Assembly (NCBI RefSeq): GCF_041296385.1
Contig: NC_091014.1
Coordinates: 10,391,578-10,455,577 of the forward strand
From: Aphelocoma coerulescens
Taxonomy: Eukaryota > Chordata > Aves > Passeriformes > Corvidae
Direction of reading: 5' to 3'
DNA: 64,000 bases
A model generated the notes under the pieces. That model saw nothing but the letters and a program-made list of their open reading frames with translations, did not search any database and was not told where the DNA came from. The position numbers and the translations under genes are program-made. This document shows positions 60,882 to 64,000 of the stretch, piece after piece (position 1 is the stretch's first letter; every line of letters begins with the position of its first letter).

Positions 60882-63800
60882 GATTGGTATGGATTATTTT
60901 GGATTTTTTTCCTGAACAGCAGGATTTCTAATAGAAACTCTAATTGTGCAAGTTAAGTCTACAATTTCTTCTATACTGTCGCATATTAGAGAGCTAAAAT
61001 AAGCATCATGGTTTGTCTTTTACATTTGGTACTTCTCTCATAATGTTCTTATATTTCTGAATTTGGCTTAAATTTGTATATACTATAGACAGATTAAGTC
61101 CACAAAATCCAAATCCTGATTTCATGTAGTTGTTCTAGTAATAAGAGCCAATTGCAACATTCCAACCCTTTTCAGTACAGGTGTTTAAAAAAATGAACTT
61201 AACAAAGATTCGCACTTACAGATCTTGAATGAAAATGGAGTCAGAGAATCATGGAAAAGTTCTCAAAGACATAAAACTAGATTGTAATTCATTGCAAAAA
61301 GTTGTTCATATGAGTAAATTGCAGAATTAAACAGGATTGAACAACATGGAAGTATGAAAACTTACAATTAAGTACCAATTTGCAAATTGTAATAATGACC
61401 AAACTGCGCTCATTTAAGAGCTGATCTGAAATTCAGATAATCTATGCTATACTGTTTTAGATCTTATCATTAATTTGTGTCAAATTAAATGTGAGTGAAT
61501 TCATTCATAGTGCCCATTCAGAATTAAACTCTAATTAGAAGGAAGAATCTGTTTTTATTTTCAGCTAGAGGGCTGAAGCTGGTCAGATACAAATATTGCC
61601 TTCAGTCTCTTTTAAAACATAGATTTCTCCTGAATACGTTGAAATATTTAATGTAATAATAATAAAAAAAGTGTTACTGGTGTATTGAAATTATGTTCTT
61701 GTCCAACACAATGGATATAATGAGAACAGAAGCAATATAAACTGTTGCTAAACTAATTATGAGTTGTGGAACAAGTTATAGACTGAAGCTGCTTATACTG
61801 TTGATCACTAGCATGTTTCCTGGAGTGTTTTTAGCACATAACAACTTATAATAATACAGGTCAGTTGATGGTCATCATTTGCATAATAGCTTGCAAAATA
61901 CTACCCACAGCCAGTCTGGATGGAGTCATTCTGGTTTGGGCTGAATTTCATTTAGGGGAAGGGGCTAGTAAAGCCTTACAGACAGGAGCTCTGCTGTGCC
62001 TCTTGAACTGAGTTTTAGAGAACAAGCATCGACCCATTTGTTTTAAGATGTGGCCTTGAAGCCCTACCCATTAGGGAGACTGATGGCCCAAACCAACACA
62101 ACTCATTTGAGAGGAAATGCTGTAGTGGATAAGCAGGGTACAGATTTAACATCTTACTTTCTCTTTTAAAATGTTTTAGGCCTGTGTTGTATTAAATTTT
62201 AAGACAGATAAATAAGACAATGACTTGTGTTCGTGAGAGGCACGCTTCCTTCATAGCCTGTGAAGTTAGTTGTACCTAGCTCAGGCGTATGATCAGGTGT
62301 TTCAAGTCAGGTAAGATCAATGTCCCACTGACATCAGTTCTCCTTTAGCTCAGGTGGCACTTGTACACTTGAAGAAGGGGAGATAGATTTACAGTTCTGT
62401 GGTTCTTTGTTCTTTTTTGTATTTTCCAGAAGAGAGACTGAGTAGCCTTCAAAAGTTGTCCTTCTAGCACTTTCAAATTATTTTTTCCCATCATCTTTTT
62501 TTTATTCAGTACTAAAGTGTGATCTGCCAAATTACCTATTTATAAAATTGAGTTGATTCCAAGTAAGATTATGGTGAGTCCAGGTATTAAATTAGAATAT
62601 TTAATTTTTTCTGTCAAGGTTGGATGGTGAATACTACTAGACTACAGACGTAGAAACTTTAAATTTGCAGGTAAACAAACACTGATACCCACACAAAAAA
62701 CATGTCAAATATTCTCTTTAGCCACTGTGGGCTGAACAGATCTGATTAACTTTAGTTGAAGTCTGCTATCTGCAATTCAAATAATCTTCTTTTTTTTCAC
62801 AGGTTCTTCACAGGAACAATTTGATTACCTTAAAATTTTTTGTATCTTAATTTTAAGTCATCTGTTTAGGATGAACTTCAACAGACCTACCTTAAATCAC
62901 AATGAATCTTTCAGAGTTCAGAAATGTTTTATGGGAAACACATAACTTCAAGATACCTGTCAGGATTTATTGGCATTTTTTTTCCAATGGCAATTATTGA
63001 TGTGCATTGAAGCACATTAACAGTTTTTAAATGTTAACAGAGTCACCACTGTGCATCTCTTCTAGATGTGTATTGTGCAAGTCAGCAATGCTCTGTATCA
63101 CATCGAGACTGGAGAGTGTTTATCATCCCTAAGTCTTGGGAGGGTAATAATAATTGTATTACATTTTTAGAAAGCTAACTGGAGTTTGTGCAAATTCTTT
63201 CTTTATCCCTGATATTTAGAATGGCCACATTGTCCCTATGTAGATTTTAAAAAAGGCCTTAAGTAAGAGTCATATTCATAGATGAGAAATGATCTATACA
63301 TTTTTTTCTGCCACTTTTCTGGAACACCATAGAAGGCAGGAGTTTTTAACATTTATCATCAAACTTCTGGGACATTTCCTTTTCTACAAATATAAATTTG
63401 AATTTCCCCAAAATTAGTGTGGGCAGGGAGAAAGAGGAAATACAGATACTAAACCAGAGGTCAGTTTCTGGGCTTGTGTCTGGTTTGCTAAACAGTCTAA
63501 AATAAATCATAACTTCTCCAGTTACATTTGGACTATTCCACAGAATGCTGTAATGGTTCTTTTTCTTATGAGCATTGTGAATTAAAGTCTGAGCAGGACT
63601 CTAACATCCTGAAACAAGCAAACTGTCTAAATGCAGCGTCATCATCTGTGTAAGACAGAAGAAAGAATGGTGTAGTCTGAAAAAGGAAGACTATTTTAGA
63701 AAACATAAAGGAAGTCTGCAGAAACTGAGTTGATTTTATAATGAATTGCCTAGATCAGACAGAAAGGCTAAAGAAGAGAGAGAGAAATATTTATTTGCAC

Positions 63801-64000
63801 CTTACCTGTTGTGGCACCAGATTTTCTGGGTTTTTTTTGCATCTGAACTCTGTAGATTAGCCTCATCTTTACTTATATCTGACATGGCATTTGCATAAAT
63901 TGGCAAAGGTCTCAGTTTTAGTGAGGACACTTGTAAATCTCACCAGGTAAACGTGAGATTAAAATCAGATACTGCTTACCTATCTAACTGATCTGTGCTC

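Larger units (their letters stand above)
56984..64000. other. Long unique AT-rich non-coding stretch
   Basis: Seven kilobases with no recognised exon, RNA gene or retroelement. It holds an AAAAT-type microsatellite (60360-60382), a T/G-rich tract (60838-60881), and a purine run near 63.77 kb. Open frames reach 92 codons and show no domain. The interval around 61.45-61.65 kb contains TAAT-rich and TAATTAG sites and could include a conserved non-coding element, but this cannot be judged from one sequence. Confidence 0.55.

Noticed and set aside
1..64000. tRNA, rRNA, CRISPR arrays, operons, riboswitches or bacterial-type terminators
   Set aside because: No tRNA box pairs, spacer-repeat arrays or gene strings were seen. 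The window has the texture of vertebrate non-coding DNA.

Overview
This window looks like non-coding DNA from a bird genome, probably a neoavian and quite possibly a songbird. The sequence is AT-rich and poor in CpG. It has no long open reading frames, no operon-like layout and no recognisable host exon. Its main recognisable content is bird-type retroelements: many 5'-truncated CR1 non-LTR retrotransposons, which end in the typical octamer-like tail seen as repeated ATTCTATGA or ATTCTGTGA, and a few endogenous-retrovirus LTRs. Family assignments were made by eye from remembered sequence texture; no search was run.

Layout. 0-5 kb: unique AT-rich DNA, one decayed CR1 scrap (about 1.6 kb) and a long TTCC/TCCC/ATCC microsatellite (2651-2820). 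5.2-6.6 kb: a T-rich tract and two adjacent minus-strand CR1 pieces of different subfamilies. 6.6-13.4 kb: unique DNA. 13.4-14.5 kb: a short CpG-rich LTR-like element (13434-13653) next to the 3' end of an internally deleted minus-strand CR1 (13668-14530). 17.8-18.0 kb: a fragment of a common bird LTR. 18-29.8 kb: unique DNA with a 26-bp and a 44-bp tandem duplication and several homopolymer tracts. 29.8-31.1 kb: the largest CR1, still carrying readable reverse-transcriptase sequence with frameshifts. 34.26-34.80 kb: a complete solo LTR with TG...CA ends and a perfect 5-bp target-site duplication. 39.2-39.4 kb: a minus-strand CR1. 50.4-57 kb: a loose cluster of CR1 3' ends in both orientations, including a longer plus-strand copy (56165-56983) with a mutated catalytic motif. 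57-64 kb: unique AT-rich DNA.

No protein-coding host gene, tRNA, rRNA, CRISPR array or other gene system is supported. Most open frames are chance frames of 60-100 codons, frames through simple repeats, or CR1 relics. The window could be a gene desert or the inside of a very large intron; the sequence alone does not decide. I found no convincing undescribed biological system. The items most worth a second look are the two LTRs with target-site duplications, a few candidate conserved non-coding stretches with homeodomain-type TAATTA sites, and three non-repeat open frames longer than 110 codons.
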